Counted from the stretch's first letter, positions 27,513 through 38,117 are shown. The stretch is DNA of 64,000 nucleotides from Putridiphycobacter sp965230195 (GCA_965230195.1 OZ245997.1:6200001-6264000), one strand, 5' to 3'. A program made the numbers and translations. Notes: a model not told the origin generated them from the letters alone.

Positions 27513-30500
27513 TTATTCAACAACCACCCGAATACCATCAGAATGAGAGGTAAATTCCGGGGCGTACATGCATTGTATGGAAGCCAGCCCGTTTGAAAAG
27601 TTTCCTTTTTGTTGCGCTCTCAAGTCGTATTCAAAAACATAAGTTCCTTTTGGAATATAATCGAAGAAGAAATTGGTTGCGGCATCTTTTGTCGCCTGAT
27701 AGTACCCTAATCCTCCCTGATAATGATAGGAAGATATGACATTTAAAGGTTCAAATGAAGCAGCTCTCATATCCTTCATGTGTACATATTCCAGGTTCCT
27801 GTCAGTGCGTAATTCAATACGTACTCTAACCTTATCACCAATATTAATAGGGTTTTTAGAGCTAATTGGACTCAATTTTTCTCCTCTTGGAGTCAGTTCA
27901 ACTTTATATAAGGCTTTATCAAGTTTTAATGGTGTTTTGTGGAATGTAATTTTATCCAGGTCCTCAAAATATTGCCAGTATAATGCACCCCAGGCTACTC
28001 CCGTATTATTCTTTTCAACTTTTACTTTACCCATATTGTTTTTAACCTGATCACCAGTCCAACTGGTTTTAAAATAGCCTGTGCCGGCTTCAGTTTTAAC
28101 CTGATAAGGGTTCGAAGCATTTTCTTTAATATATTCAATAGCCCGATCACCAATTGTAATCTGAACTAATTCATCAGAAGCTAAGAGATCGGTACCGTTT
28201 AGCAATAAGGCATAAACAGCTTCTGTAGTTTGTTTTGTGGTTTTCCAATGGGTGGTTTGTTTTTCTTTTAAAAGCCATATTTTAAGTTTCTCCACAGCAT
28301 CAATATCATCCATTGCGTTAAAAAACTCAATCATTAGGGCCTGGGTTTCAATAGGAGCCTCGTACCAGTAAAAACTTGGTTTGTAAGATTTCCAGTACAT
28401 TCCAAACTCTTCATGTACAATGGCATTATCTTTTAACGATTTGTAAACATCACTGGCCAGATCATTCATTTCCATTCTTTTGGCTGATAGTCCAATCATA
28501 CCCTTTGCGTAAAGATTAAATGACAACCAATAAGTTTTAGCCTGATTTGAAAAATAGGCGACTGCTGCTTCAGTTTGTTGATTCATTTTTATATCCTTAA
28601 AATAAGATCGTGCATACAGATACTGAACCTGAATATGATTAATGTGATTTTCATTTTCATAGTTTGGGTATACTCTCTGAATTCTTTGGAAATCAGAAAC
28701 AATCTCACGGTCTAAGTACTGTACTCCTTTTTTAACCATCTTCCAGGTTTTACGGTTTTGTTTAACATCTGCCACGCCAAGCTCATTTAAATGACCCATA
28801 CCTGTAATAATGTGTTGGGTAATGTACCGGTTTGGTCTCATGCCCGGAAACCATGACCAACCACCGTTCGGAGATTGATTTTTAATGGTTTTATTTAAAG
28901 CGTAACTCAATTCGTTTTTCATCCTGTTTAGGTCAAGGAGAACTGCTAAATTCTTTTTGGTTTGGCTTTCACTTTTTGCACTAAGCACCCATGGTGTTTC
29001 TTCAAGCAATAGTGCTTTTAACTCCTGATTTTTTTGCAGATTAGATAAAAATGCATCAGGTGATTCATTGGCCCATTGGTCAATAACCTGCTTTATTTTC
29101 GGGCTGCTGTTCATCACATGTGTGGCCAATGCGTTTGAATAATAACGTGTAAAAGTTTGCTCCGAACATTCGTATGGATATTCCATCATATAAGGCATGG
29201 CCTGAATGGCATACCAGGCTGGATTAGAAGTAAACTCCAGAGCCAGATTATGGTGTTGAAGTGTTTCACTTTTGTTGTTCAATAGTTTTTTAAACTTAAA
29301 TGTTTTAGCACCCTTGCCTGACATTGGCATTGGCATGGATTCTGTCACTAACATTCGGTTAGATAAAATTGGCAGAACATTTTCCTCGCCATCAGCGTGT
29401 GATGGTGATTTTGCCATGATTCTATACTTCACGGCACTGTATTTTTTAGGAACAGATAAATGCCAGGAAACATCTGTATTTTCACCACTGTTTACTGTAA
29501 ACGAATGAATCAGTTGCTCTACATTAAAATCAGAAGTAATATCTTTTTCTGATGAAGGATCAAGTAAAGTCAATTCAATTGAACCGTTAATAATGCCCTC
29601 AGATAAGTTTGATATTTTTGATGAAATTTCAATCTGATCTCCTTCTCTTAAAAAGCGCGGTGCATTTGGAACAACCATCAACTCTTTTTGGGTGATTAAT
29701 TCTTTCGAAATTGTACCAATTTCTAAGGTTTTACTGTGTGCTAACCCAATAAAACGCCATTTGGTAAGGCTTTCCGGAATAGTAAACTTAATTCTGATCT
29801 CGCCATCTGCATTAGTATGTAATTGTGGATAGAAAAAGGCCGTTTCGTTAAAGTTCTTTCTGGGCTGCGGAGAAGGTGTGCTATTCTCTGCCTGATTCCT
29901 CGAATTTTCGCTCTGATCCCATTTATAGGATTCAGCTCCCTCTTCATTTTTAAAATCACTTACCAATACATTTGCTTCTTCCAAAGCTTCACCTGAAACT
30001 TCATCTTCACTTACCATCACTGCTTTATTTGCATTTGGAGCGCGCAAATCCATATCAAAAAGGCCACCTTTTGCAACAGTTTCAGCAGTAACGCCATATA
30101 AACTTCTGAATCCATAAGCAGCCGGTCTGTAACCAAAGTAATTCAGATGTGGATAGGCCTTTCCCGGGGCATAAAATGTGCTGTTCCACCTGTAATTCAT
30201 ATTGCGGTTACTGTAAGTTCCAAAGCCGGCAGGCTTTGACCAGTTAATGCTACGGTAATAACCTGAATTAAGATGGAGGTTAAAACTATTGGCTGTAAAC
30301 AGTTCATCTAAAGAAGCATCATACAATGAAGCAAGTAATTCAGCCTGTGCTTTTTGATTTTTTGCATTCTTAATAATTATGGTCCATTCCTCATCCTGTC
30401 CGGGCAGTAATTTATTCCTGAAGCTTTCAAAGGAAATGTCGAGGTGAGTATCTGGCTCCGGTACAGTAACTGATACTGTTTTATTATATATTCTGTTATG

Positions 30501-33500
30501 TTTTATAACTGTAAACTCCACTGTAAATCCACCAATATGTTTTTCAGCAACAGGAAGCGTAATTTTTTCCTGTTGATGTTTAAGGTGAAGCCATTTTTCC
30601 TCAATGGTTACGCCCTTCAGGTTAACACTGTACAAAACGTTAAGGTGTTTTTCAGCTGTCGATAAAATGATTTCTGCATTTTCTCCCGGCCTCACAGTTG
30701 ATCGGGCTAAATCCACCTCAAAAACATGATTTAATGCCGGTTGTTTATCATTAGGATTATAAACAGTAAAGTATTTAACATCTTTAACCTTTACCCCTTT
30801 TTTATCAGTCGACTCAGCCTCATATTTGTATTTTCCTGTCGACCATTTTTTTGCTGCTTCAATCGTTACTTTTGAGGTGTTTTTGGTATTAAATTTTACA
30901 TTCGAAACTTCCTTTTCTATCTGCCAGTTACGAAAATCATCCTCTTTGAAGTATACTTTATTTGGAAACAATTCATGAAATTCATTTTCTGTCCAGGTAT
31001 TAACATCAGGGGTTCGCCATAACCTATTAGTATAAGTTTGGTCCGGGGTTTTCAGTTTTGAGATGGTGTAATTTCCATCAACAAAAAGAGGTTCGCCATT
31101 TAAACTGGAAGCAGAAATAGAAAATTCAAAATCATTGTTTTGATTGTATCGCTCAACAATACCATTGGATAGTATAAGACTTTGGTAGCCCAATGAGAAA
31201 GTGTGTGTCGCAGAATGCGTTTCACCATTAATATCGATTACGTCTGCAGTGATGGTGTAATTGAAAATGGGTAAGTCTTCAGGTTTTTGAGACGCATCAG
31301 GAATGGCTTTAAACTTTAACTCAAACTGTCCGTTGGCGTCTGTAGTGGTTACTCCGTTCATCACTTCTTTTGATACCGAAGGTCGGTACCACCAACGCCA
31401 ATAGTTGTATCTTGTCGTTCTTTGAACACGGTAAACTACCTTGGCATCACTGATTTTACTGCCGGAAAAGGCTTCGGCAAATCCGGTTACAGGAATAGAG
31501 TCATTGAGTTGGTATTCACCTTTAACAGTATCGATTGCTACTGTAAACTTAGGCCTTTTATATTCTTCAACCTGTACATTGACACTCCCATAACTGGTTC
31601 TGATTTGCATTGATCCGGTAAGCACACCGAGGGGAGCAACAAATTGTCCTTCAAAAGAACCATATTCATTACTGGTCACGTTTATTGATTCAATACTCTG
31701 ATGGTTAACATCCATAAAAGCCACCGAGGTTTGATAACCCGGAATCAACTTGTTTTCGTTTTGGTAATTTTCAACAACTATTCCTTTGAAATAAATGGTT
31801 TGACCAGGTCTGTATAGCTTTCGGTCAGTAAATAGCGTAATATTAGTATTGCGGTGTGGTGTATAGTTATTCCAATAATGGTAAGAGGCCTCTTTAGGTT
31901 CATAATGGTCAGCCCCACTTTTAATGGAAAAATACAATTGTCGGTTATTGTCCAGCTTAGTAACTATTGCCTTTCCGTTTTTATCTGTTTTATAGGTTTT
32001 GATTGTTTTATAAACATATTTGCTGTACATTCTGTTATAATCTCTGTATTTCACTTTGATTTCAGCATTTTCAATGGGATGACCGGTTTTTCGGCAAAGT
32101 GCCAGCACCTCAACATTGTTTTTAATGGTTTTGGTTTGGTAGGATAATTGGGTTACCCAAAAACCTGAATATGTATAGCCCGAACTGTCACTAAATTTTT
32201 TTGAATTTGAGGCGACGATATAATAGTATCCTAACTCCAATTCAGGAATGAGTACTTCCGCTGAATGTTGCCTGAAATCATCTGAATGCTTTAAATCAAC
32301 TCTATGCTGGTAAACCCCGTCTTTTGTATTTAAATAATCTCTTAATTCATTAGATTTAAATTTTTTGTCTGGATCAACCGGTACAATTTTAAGGTATAAT
32401 TCATTAATGTTTTTGTATTCAATCAATGCCGTTGAATTCGTTTCAGGCAAATAGGCCCGTTCCGTTGTAACAGCTAATGTTTTTTGCTTAATTTGTGATA
32501 AAAGGGCAGCACATTTTTTAGCACCATAGGTTTCCGGGTAGTTTTTAATAACCCTGTCACAAATTTCAACAGCTTTTTTTACATCCCATCTTGACTCATC
32601 TTTTTTGTTTAGAGGGTCATAATCAGAGCTTTTATGCCATAGTTCCTGTGCAATTTCATACCATGCTTCACCAATAAAATACTGATCTTTATAAGTTATG
32701 GTAAGTGCTTTTATTGCTTCAATATACAGTTCGTCTTTGTTTGCCAGGGTTGAATACTGTTTTGCAAACTTTAACCGTTCTAACTTGTTTTTAAACTTAG
32801 GAAAACTGTATCTTTTTGAAGCAACTGATTCTGTAAGAGTTTGTAAGGTTTGTGCGGCATAAAACTTAAGGTTAAAAGAATCTTTAGTGGTGAGTTTTAA
32901 TTTTAAAAATGCTGTGCTGGATTTAAAGTAATCCGGTTCACTTATCTGAAAGGTCTCTGCAGGTCCCTCAATATTAAATGAGTTTTTTGAAAAAAAAGTA
33001 AATGCCCGTTCAGCCAGAAAGTCAAACAAGGTGTAATAGGAGAGTGATTCGTCATCAGGAATAGTAATGAAAGTTTCAAATTGCTTAAGCGGTAAATTCT
33101 CAGTCGACGACCTGTTTTCAAGAGAAGCCTGATAGTGGAAAATGACTGCTTTGGCCAATCGTTCCAAATCCCAGGTTCTCACATCCTCAATTTTAACCTC
33201 TTCTGCCAGGTTTGTACGGTCGCTAAACTTCCATCTGTTTAATGAATAATAACCGTAATAAACATCTGCCAGAATTGAGTGTAATACTTGTCGGGCAGGG
33301 GTTTCGGTTGTGGCAATTAGGTTCTTCAATTTATGAATACCTAATATGTAGTCGTCTTCAGTGATCTGTTGGTTATATTTTAACTGGAAAATTGAAGATT
33401 TGATAATCTGATTAGTATTGCGTTCAGTATACGCTAAATCAAAAATTGATTGTGCTTTTTCAAGTGCTTTTCTGTATAAACCTTTTCGTTCAAGCGAGTC

Positions 33501-33602
33501 AATTAATTCCCATTGATTATCGTATGTGTTCTGCGCATTTGTGGCATTCATAACTGATAAAAAAAGACCGAGGAATAAGTAAGTTCGTTTAAAAAATTTC
33601 AT
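27513..33602 (-). CDS. Bacterial alpha-2-macroglobulin (protease-trapping envelope protein)
   Basis: 2029 residues with a signal peptide (FLGLFLSVMNATNAQ). The first about 400 residues are helical, as in Bacteroidota A2M proteins. MG beta-sandwich domains follow (LYRPGQTIYFKGIVVE near 600). About 1230-1290 is a low-complexity acidic bait-like section, followed by the A2M domain (AFFYPQLHTNADGEIRIKFT). The thioester motif is intact: Cys1479 and Gln1482 in YECSEQTF. A helical TED toroid and C-terminal MG domains complete it. A2M proteins trap attacking proteases after bait cleavage and bind them by the thioester. In this phylum they are usually not next to pbpC, and none is seen here. Confidence 0.9.
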   Translation of the reverse strand: MKFFKRTYLFLGLFLSVMNATNAQNTYDNQWELIDSLERKGLYRKALEKAQSIFDLAYTERNTNQIIKSSIFQLKYNQQITEDDYILGIHKLKNLIATTETPARQVLHSILADVYYGYYSLNRWKFSDRTNLAEEVKIEDVRTWDLERLAKAVIFHYQASLENRSSTENLPLKQFETFITIPDDESLSYYTLFDFLAERAFTFFSKNSFNIEGPAETFQISEPDYFKSSTAFLKLKLTTKDSFNLKFYAAQTLQTLTESVASKRYSFPKFKNKLERLKFAKQYSTLANKDELYIEAIKALTITYKDQYFIGEAWYEIAQELWHKSSDYDPLNKKDESRWDVKKAVEICDRVIKNYPETYGAKKCAALLSQIKQKTLAVTTERAYLPETNSTALIEYKNINELYLKIVPVDPDKKFKSNELRDYLNTKDGVYQHRVDLKHSDDFRQHSAEVLIPELELGYYYIVASNSKKFSDSSGYTYSGFWVTQLSYQTKTIKNNVEVLALCRKTGHPIENAEIKVKYRDYNRMYSKYVYKTIKTYKTDKNGKAIVTKLDNNRQLYFSIKSGADHYEPKEASYHYWNNYTPHRNTNITLFTDRKLYRPGQTIYFKGIVVENYQNENKLIPGYQTSVAFMDVNHQSIESINVTSNEYGSFEGQFVAPLGVLTGSMQIRTSYGSVNVQVEEYKRPKFTVAIDTVKGEYQLNDSIPVTGFAEAFSGSKISDAKVVYRVQRTTRYNYWRWWYRPSVSKEVMNGVTTTDANGQFELKFKAIPDASQKPEDLPIFNYTITADVIDINGETHSATHTFSLGYQSLILSNGIVERYNQNNDFEFSISASSLNGEPLFVDGNYTISKLKTPDQTYTNRLWRTPDVNTWTENEFHELFPNKVYFKEDDFRNWQIEKEVSNVKFNTKNTSKVTIEAAKKWSTGKYKYEAESTDKKGVKVKDVKYFTVYNPNDKQPALNHVFEVDLARSTVRPGENAEIILSTAEKHLNVLYSVNLKGVTIEEKWLHLKHQQEKITLPVAEKHIGGFTVEFTVIKHNRIYNKTVSVTVPEPDTHLDISFESFRNKLLPGQDEEWTIIIKNAKNQKAQAELLASLYDASLDELFTANSFNLHLNSGYYRSINWSKPAGFGTYSNRNMNYRWNSTFYAPGKAYPHLNYFGYRPAAYGFRSLYGVTAETVAKGGLFDMDLRAPNANKAVMVSEDEVSGEALEEANVLVSDFKNEEGAESYKWDQSENSRNQAENSTPSPQPRKNFNETAFFYPQLHTNADGEIRIKFTIPESLTKWRFIGLAHSKTLEIGTISKELITQKELMVVPNAPRFLREGDQIEISSKISNLSEGIINGSIELTLLDPSSEKDITSDFNVEQLIHSFTVNSGENTDVSWHLSVPKKYSAVKYRIMAKSPSHADGEENVLPILSNRMLVTESMPMPMSGKGAKTFKFKKLLNNKSETLQHHNLALEFTSNPAWYAIQAMPYMMEYPYECSEQTFTRYYSNALATHVMNSSPKIKQVIDQWANESPDAFLSNLQKNQELKALLLEETPWVLSAKSESQTKKNLAVLLDLNRMKNELSYALNKTIKNQSPNGGWSWFPGMRPNRYITQHIITGMGHLNELGVADVKQNRKTWKMVKKGVQYLDREIVSDFQRIQRVYPNYENENHINHIQVQYLYARSYFKDIKMNQQTEAAVAYFSNQAKTYWLSFNLYAKGMIGLSAKRMEMNDLASDVYKSLKDNAIVHEEFGMYWKSYKPSFYWYEAPIETQALMIEFFNAMDDIDAVEKLKIWLLKEKQTTHWKTTKQTTEAVYALLLNGTDLLASDELVQITIGDRAIEYIKENASNPYQVKTEAGTGYFKTSWTGDQVKNNMGKVKVEKNNTGVAWGALYWQYFEDLDKITFHKTPLKLDKALYKVELTPRGEKLSPISSKNPINIGDKVRVRIELRTDRNLEYVHMKDMRAASFEPLNVISSYHYQGGLGYYQATKDAATNFFFDYIPKGTYVFEYDLRAQQKGNFSNGLASIQCMYAPEFTSHSDGIRVVVE

Positions 33603-33729
33603 ACATCTACTTTAGTAATTGATACAGTTTTAATTCAATAAAGTTCATTAACTTTATAAAAATAGATATTAAATGGAAGAAAGGCTATTAAATAGAAATA
33701 ATGTTTAAATTAGCATTCCACATTTATCC

Positions 33730-33975
33730 ATGAACGATAATACTAATATATCAGACCCCTACACAACAACACCCCTGATTGTGACAATAAGCGATCTAAA
33801 GGACGATTATTTTGATGGTATAGAGTTAACGGATGAACAAAAAACAGCGCTCAAAAATTTTGACAGACTCAGACTTAAAACACTGAGTGAATCTGTTGAT
33901 GATAATGATTTTCAAAGAAGATATTTTGAATTACAGCGCAAGGAAAACACCGAAGATTATAAACACTTTATTTAG
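33730..33975 (+). CDS. Small acidic hypothetical protein
   Basis: 81 residues, no signal peptide or membrane helix. It is rich in Asp and Glu with a predicted helical second half (LTDEQKTALKNFDRLRLK). Family not recognised. Support comes from its position: a free-standing frame with its own strong bidirectional terminator 40 bp downstream, and no overlapping gene. It is divergent from the A2M gene. Confidence 0.55.
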   Translation: MNDNTNISDPYTTTPLIVTISDLKDDYFDGIELTDEQKTALKNFDRLRLKTLSESVDDNDFQRRYFELQRKENTEDYKHFI

Positions 33976-34014
33976 GAAGTTAACACTACTTCTGCTAAAA
34001 AGAAACAAGCATAA

Positions 34015-34047
34015 AAAAACCGCTCAGGAATTTCCTGAGCGGTTTTT
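34015..34047. terminator. Strong bidirectional terminator
   Basis: AAAAACCGCTCAGGAA pairs perfectly with TTCCTGAGCGGTTTTT, giving a GC stem with an A-run before and a T-run after on both strands. It lies between the convergent genes ending at 33975 and 34069. Confidence 0.9.
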
Positions 34048-34068
34048 AATATTTAAAGGGTAAGTATA

Positions 34069-35925
34069 TTATTTACTTACAACCATTCTTTTAGTAGCAG
34101 AGTATTCTCCAGCTCTGAAAGTGTAGAAATAAACACCATTTGATAATTTATCTCCACTGATGTTGATGCTGTACTCACCTGCAGGCTTGATTCCTTCAGC
34201 ATAAGTTGCAACAACTTTACCAGTTACATCAACAATCTCTAATGAAACATTAGAAGTTTCATTTAAGCTGTATGTAATTTTAGAGTTATCGTTAAATGGA
34301 TTTGGTACGTTTTGGCTTACAGAAATTGAATTAGCTTCAGTTTCATCAACTGATGTGAAATCTCTTAAGTCTAATCTTACCATAATTGCATTTGGAGATA
34401 ATAATCTGAAGAATGATCCATCACCAGTGTATCCAAATACAGTACTTTCTTCAACTGGTTGAGCCATTCCAAATTCAACTTCAGGGTTACCACCGTAGTG
34501 AGCAGCAGTTACAAGAACTTCTTGTCCTGCAGTAAATGAAATTGGTCCGTCAACAATAGGAATACTGATTGCATTTCCTAAATCAGTACTTTGAATCTCA
34601 TACTCTTCAGTTACTGCAATTTCGTTAAATTCATTAGCATTATCATCATATAGGAAAATTCTTCCGTAGATAGTTTGCCCTTCATTTGTACTTTCATCAG
34701 TAATTACAATTTCCATTTTTCCGGCAACAGCATCACCAAAAAACTCCATAGAGTTACCAATAGTTAACTCTAAACCTGTATTACTGGTAGTGTTAGAAAT
34801 AGAACCAGTCATTGCTCCATTATCTCTACCGTAAATGTACTCAGTAACCTGGAAAGAGTTAGTATAGGTATTGTTAGATGGATCGTGATCCGGGTTAGTT
34901 TGGTTAGCATTGAACTCCATATTATAAGTACCAACACCCATTGAAGGTGTAAAAGTAGGACCAACAACAATAGAATCAGTTGCTCCAACAGCGATATCAA
35001 CATTTGTACTGGTAACATTTGCAGTTTCCTGTCCAGTAATATCAACGCTTAGATTTGAACCGGTTTGAACCATACCACCATTGTTTTGCAATTCTGCCGC
35101 AAATTCAATTTCGTGAACCTGGCTTAAAGCAACCATATGGTAATCCAATCCTCTTGCATATCCGCTTACGTTTGCTCCTGAACCCATTCTGAATGTTGGG
35201 TTAAGTAGGGCAGTTTCGTAGTTCCATGCTTCTCTTACGGCGAAATCATCAATTCCCCATCCGTATCCGGCACCGAAATCCTGATCATCTCCACCTTTCC
35301 ATCTGAATCTGATTTTAACGTTTGCTTCGTTACCGGCAACAGAAGAAATGTTTAGAACTTCTGTTTCCTGTAAAGTTGGCCCGTTACCTTCAGCATCTCC
35401 GTTAATGTACCATTCCTCGTAAGTTGCCCAGTTATCATTTGTAGCCTGAACAAAACAAGAATCACTATTGAATGCTCTATATCTTTGTTCAAATTCCAAA
35501 ATAACCCCTGGTAAACCAGTACAGTTAATAGACGAACCGTATTCAAGAAGTACATCCTGGTTAAAGAATGGTGTAGTTCCTGCATTTACCAATAGGTGGA
35601 TTCCATTAAAAAATGCAAATCCGTTTGCAAAAGTTGTTGAAGCCATAGACCCCATATAGAATACAACATCTGTAGGAGTAGTTGGCGTAGACGTTAACCA
35701 GTCAAATTGGTAACCATTCGCATCTGTATGGAATATCCAGTTTGCAGAATTAGCGAAATCATCCGATACAATGATATCTCCTTCAGCTCTGTCCTGATTA
35801 AATTCCGAGCGTAGTTCTCTTTTTTGCGGCTCGATATTTTTCATTACTCTCTCTGTATTGGTTTGTTGACCAATCAGAATCCCCGTAAATAGAAAAAGAG
35901 CAGCAGATAGGTATACTTTTTTCAT
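34069..35925 (-). CDS. T9SS-sorted secreted protein, paralogue 1
   Basis: 618 residues with a signal peptide (AALFLFTGILIGQQ). About 50-230 is a beta-sandwich of MAM/jelly-roll type ending in WGIDDFAVREAW. A Cys-poor CARDB-like Ig region follows (VHEIEFAAELQNNGGMVQTG). The last about 80 residues are a type A T9SS sorting domain (VPNPFNDNSKITYSL ... LSNGVYFYTFRAGEYSATKR-MVVSK). It is therefore exported across both membranes and attached to the cell surface or released. Surface adhesion or polymer binding is plausible, as no catalytic motif is seen. It is the most diverged of three tandem paralogues. Confidence 0.85.
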   Translation of the reverse strand: MKKVYLSAALFLFTGILIGQQTNTERVMKNIEPQKRELRSEFNQDRAEGDIIVSDDFANSANWIFHTDANGYQFDWLTSTPTTPTDVVFYMGSMASTTFANGFAFFNGIHLLVNAGTTPFFNQDVLLEYGSSINCTGLPGVILEFEQRYRAFNSDSCFVQATNDNWATYEEWYINGDAEGNGPTLQETEVLNISSVAGNEANVKIRFRWKGGDDQDFGAGYGWGIDDFAVREAWNYETALLNPTFRMGSGANVSGYARGLDYHMVALSQVHEIEFAAELQNNGGMVQTGSNLSVDITGQETANVTSTNVDIAVGATDSIVVGPTFTPSMGVGTYNMEFNANQTNPDHDPSNNTYTNSFQVTEYIYGRDNGAMTGSISNTTSNTGLELTIGNSMEFFGDAVAGKMEIVITDESTNEGQTIYGRIFLYDDNANEFNEIAVTEEYEIQSTDLGNAISIPIVDGPISFTAGQEVLVTAAHYGGNPEVEFGMAQPVEESTVFGYTGDGSFFRLLSPNAIMVRLDLRDFTSVDETEANSISVSQNVPNPFNDNSKITYSLNETSNVSLEIVDVTGKVVATYAEGIKPAGEYSINISGDKLSNGVYFYTFRAGEYSATKRMVVSK

Positions 35926-35952
35926 TTAGTTTAATTTTTTATTAATAAATGG

Positions 35953-35982
35953 TAAATTTAGTTAAAACTTATTAACCTTCAA
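35953..35982 (-). promoter_or_regulatory. Bacteroidota-type promoter of T9SS paralogue 1
   Basis: On the minus strand TTG, 19 bases, then TAAATTTA. This is close to the phylum consensus TTG-N19-TAnnTTTG. The start codon is 28 bp beyond the -7 box. Confidence 0.6.
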
Positions 35983-36009
35983 AATTATAATGTTAATAAC
36001 TACTATAAA

Positions 36010-36038
36010 CTGTAGCATTCATTTATTAATCGGTAAAG
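36010..36038 (-). promoter_or_regulatory. Shared upstream element of the T9SS paralogues, copy 1
   Basis: Plus-strand sequence CTGTAGCATTCATTTATTAA followed by TCGGTAAAG. It matches 38118-38146 at about 23 of 29 positions and, in the TTCATTTA-TAATCGGT part, 40177-40195. It lies 85 bp upstream of the start codon, so it is a candidate regulator-binding site. Confidence 0.55.
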
Positions 36039-36119
36039 TATACCAAATACAAACCCTGTCCTGAAAATTAACCGGTTTTCAGGATAAGATTTTTTGTCGG
36101 GAAAAGAACTGTCAAAAAT

Positions 36120-36156
36120 CCACACTCCTGTCATACCATGTACAACAAGAGTGTGG
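36120..36156 (-). terminator. Probable terminator of T9SS paralogue 2
   Basis: 8-bp stem CCACACTC/GAGTGTGG with a 21-base loop just beyond the stop at 36164, followed on the minus strand by ATTTTTG. Confidence 0.55.
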
Positions 36157-36163
36157 TGAGTAA

Positions 36164-38044
36164 TTATTTACTGACAATCATTCGTTTTGTGATTGTGGTT
36201 TCACCAGCTTTAAGGGTATAAAAATACATCCCATTCGATAGGTTTTCTGCACTTATTGTAACTGCATGATTCCCTGAATTACGCAATCCCTCATCATAGG
36301 TTTGTACTACCTTACCGGTAATGTCTACTATGTCTATTGAAACTTGTGCGTTTTCAGTTAACGTATATGAAACAATGGCATTGGTACGAATTGGATTAGG
36401 CACATTTTGCGAAACTGAAACAGTTGAAATATCATCCTCTTTTACTGATGTAAAGTCTCTCATATCTAGCCTGACCATTATGGCTTCAGGGTCGATTAAT
36501 GCTGTTAAAGAAGTCCCGTCAGCAGGAAATCCTAAAACAGAACCTTCCTGAACAGGTTGACCAGTTGCAAAAGTTACTCCCGGATCGCCATAATGACTAA
36601 CCGTAACTAACAGCTCATCACCAGCATTTACAGTTAATGGCATTTCAGTGACATATAAACGAATCGGGTTATCAATACCAAGATCATCATCAGTAATTTC
36701 ATATTCTTCGGTAATGGCTATTTCCTGAAAATCATTATTGTTATCCAGTCTGAAAATTCTTCCAAATATGGTTTGACCCACATTGTCATCATCATCTTCA
36801 ACAACTACTTCCATGGCACCTACGAAACCATCTTCAAAAATTTCCATTGAATTTCCAATGGTAACCTGGGCAGTACCATTACTGGCAAAATTTTGGAATC
36901 CACCTCCCAGGGTATTGTTATCTCTCCCGTAAATGTTCTCGGTCACAATAAAAGTTGAAGTACTGGAATTATCCAGGGTATTACCATCAGGATTTAATTG
37001 ATCAGCTGTAAATTCAATTTCATAAGAACCGACAACTGTTGGTTCAAATGTAGTAGCGGCTGCAAAAGAATCAATAGCTCCCAGGGCAATATTTGCATTC
37101 GCAGAAGCACCGGTAAATACTGAAGAGGCACCATCTGAAATATCGATATCAAGGTGCGAGTCAGTTTGAATGCTACCACCATTGTTTTGGATTGTTCCAG
37201 AAAACTCAATAGGAGAACTTTGGGATATTGCGATCATTCCATATTCAAGTCCGCCGGTGGAAACAGTTCCTCCAACACCACATCTATGAAATGTTGAAAT
37301 CATTTTTGAATCATAGTCAAAGCCTTCCACAACACGAATGTTGTCAACATACCAACCATATTCAACAAAACTCGGATTTCCTCCGTTAGTACCCCCGTCC
37401 CAGAATAAACGGACATGGACTGTGGCAATATTACCTCCTGCAATTGCATCAGTGATATTAAATCGTCTGAGTTGAGGTTGGTCGTATATATTCTGCCCGT
37501 CTTCAATAGTCGTTGGAGGCAGGTCATTATTATTCCCAACCTGAGTCCAGTTTGTACCATCAGTACTGACTTCTATAGCCTGAATGGTCATAAATCGTGT
37601 ACCGTACTGGTCAAATTCTATATGCGGCGCAGGAATTCCGGTTAAATCAATAGTATTATTATACGTTAAGGTAAAAGGACCATTTTGAACAACATCTCCA
37701 GGAATGTCGGGGTCTCCGTTTACAAATCTTGCAAAGTCACCCGTGGTTCCCATATCACCGGTATTTGGAAAGAACCAGCCATTTGTGTTGGATCCGATTG
37801 ACCAGCCATTGGACTCATAATCGGTTGAGGGCCCTGCAGCGGTCCAGTCGCTGGCCACGCTGAAGTCATCACTCCAGATAACATCTCCGCCTGCTCTATC
37901 CTGACTGATAGACTGGTCAGAATTATCCTGCCTCATTAATTGTTTTACATACTCATGCTTTTTACTCCTTTCTGATTCAGCAGTTTGCGCGACTGCCAAA
38001 GAAGAAACGAAAAAAAGAGTAGATAGGAAATACACTTTTTTCAT
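36164..38044 (-). CDS. T9SS-sorted secreted protein, paralogue 2
   Basis: 626 residues with signal peptide (LFFVSSLAVAQ). The architecture equals its neighbours: a MAM-like beta sandwich (VIWSDDFSVASDWTAAGPS ... GWYVDNIRVVEGF), an Ig/CARDB-like middle (IEFSGTIQNNGGSIQTDSHL), a beta domain with SMEIFEDGFVGAMEVVVEDD, and a type A T9SS sorting domain ending TITKRMIVSK. It is much closer to the gene at 38221 than to the one at 34069, so duplication was stepwise. It is a surface or secreted protein with no visible enzyme motif. Its own upstream element and terminator suggest an independent transcript. Confidence 0.85.
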   Translation of the reverse strand: MKKVYFLSTLFFVSSLAVAQTAESERSKKHEYVKQLMRQDNSDQSISQDRAGGDVIWSDDFSVASDWTAAGPSTDYESNGWSIGSNTNGWFFPNTGDMGTTGDFARFVNGDPDIPGDVVQNGPFTLTYNNTIDLTGIPAPHIEFDQYGTRFMTIQAIEVSTDGTNWTQVGNNNDLPPTTIEDGQNIYDQPQLRRFNITDAIAGGNIATVHVRLFWDGGTNGGNPSFVEYGWYVDNIRVVEGFDYDSKMISTFHRCGVGGTVSTGGLEYGMIAISQSSPIEFSGTIQNNGGSIQTDSHLDIDISDGASSVFTGASANANIALGAIDSFAAATTFEPTVVGSYEIEFTADQLNPDGNTLDNSSTSTFIVTENIYGRDNNTLGGGFQNFASNGTAQVTIGNSMEIFEDGFVGAMEVVVEDDDDNVGQTIFGRIFRLDNNNDFQEIAITEEYEITDDDLGIDNPIRLYVTEMPLTVNAGDELLVTVSHYGDPGVTFATGQPVQEGSVLGFPADGTSLTALIDPEAIMVRLDMRDFTSVKEDDISTVSVSQNVPNPIRTNAIVSYTLTENAQVSIDIVDITGKVVQTYDEGLRNSGNHAVTISAENLSNGMYFYTLKAGETTITKRMIVSK

Positions 38045-38117
38045 ATTAAATTAGTTTTTAAGTTCAAAGAGTAATTTAAAAACATCCGTTTAAGAAATGG
38101 GTAAAAATTTACATCAG

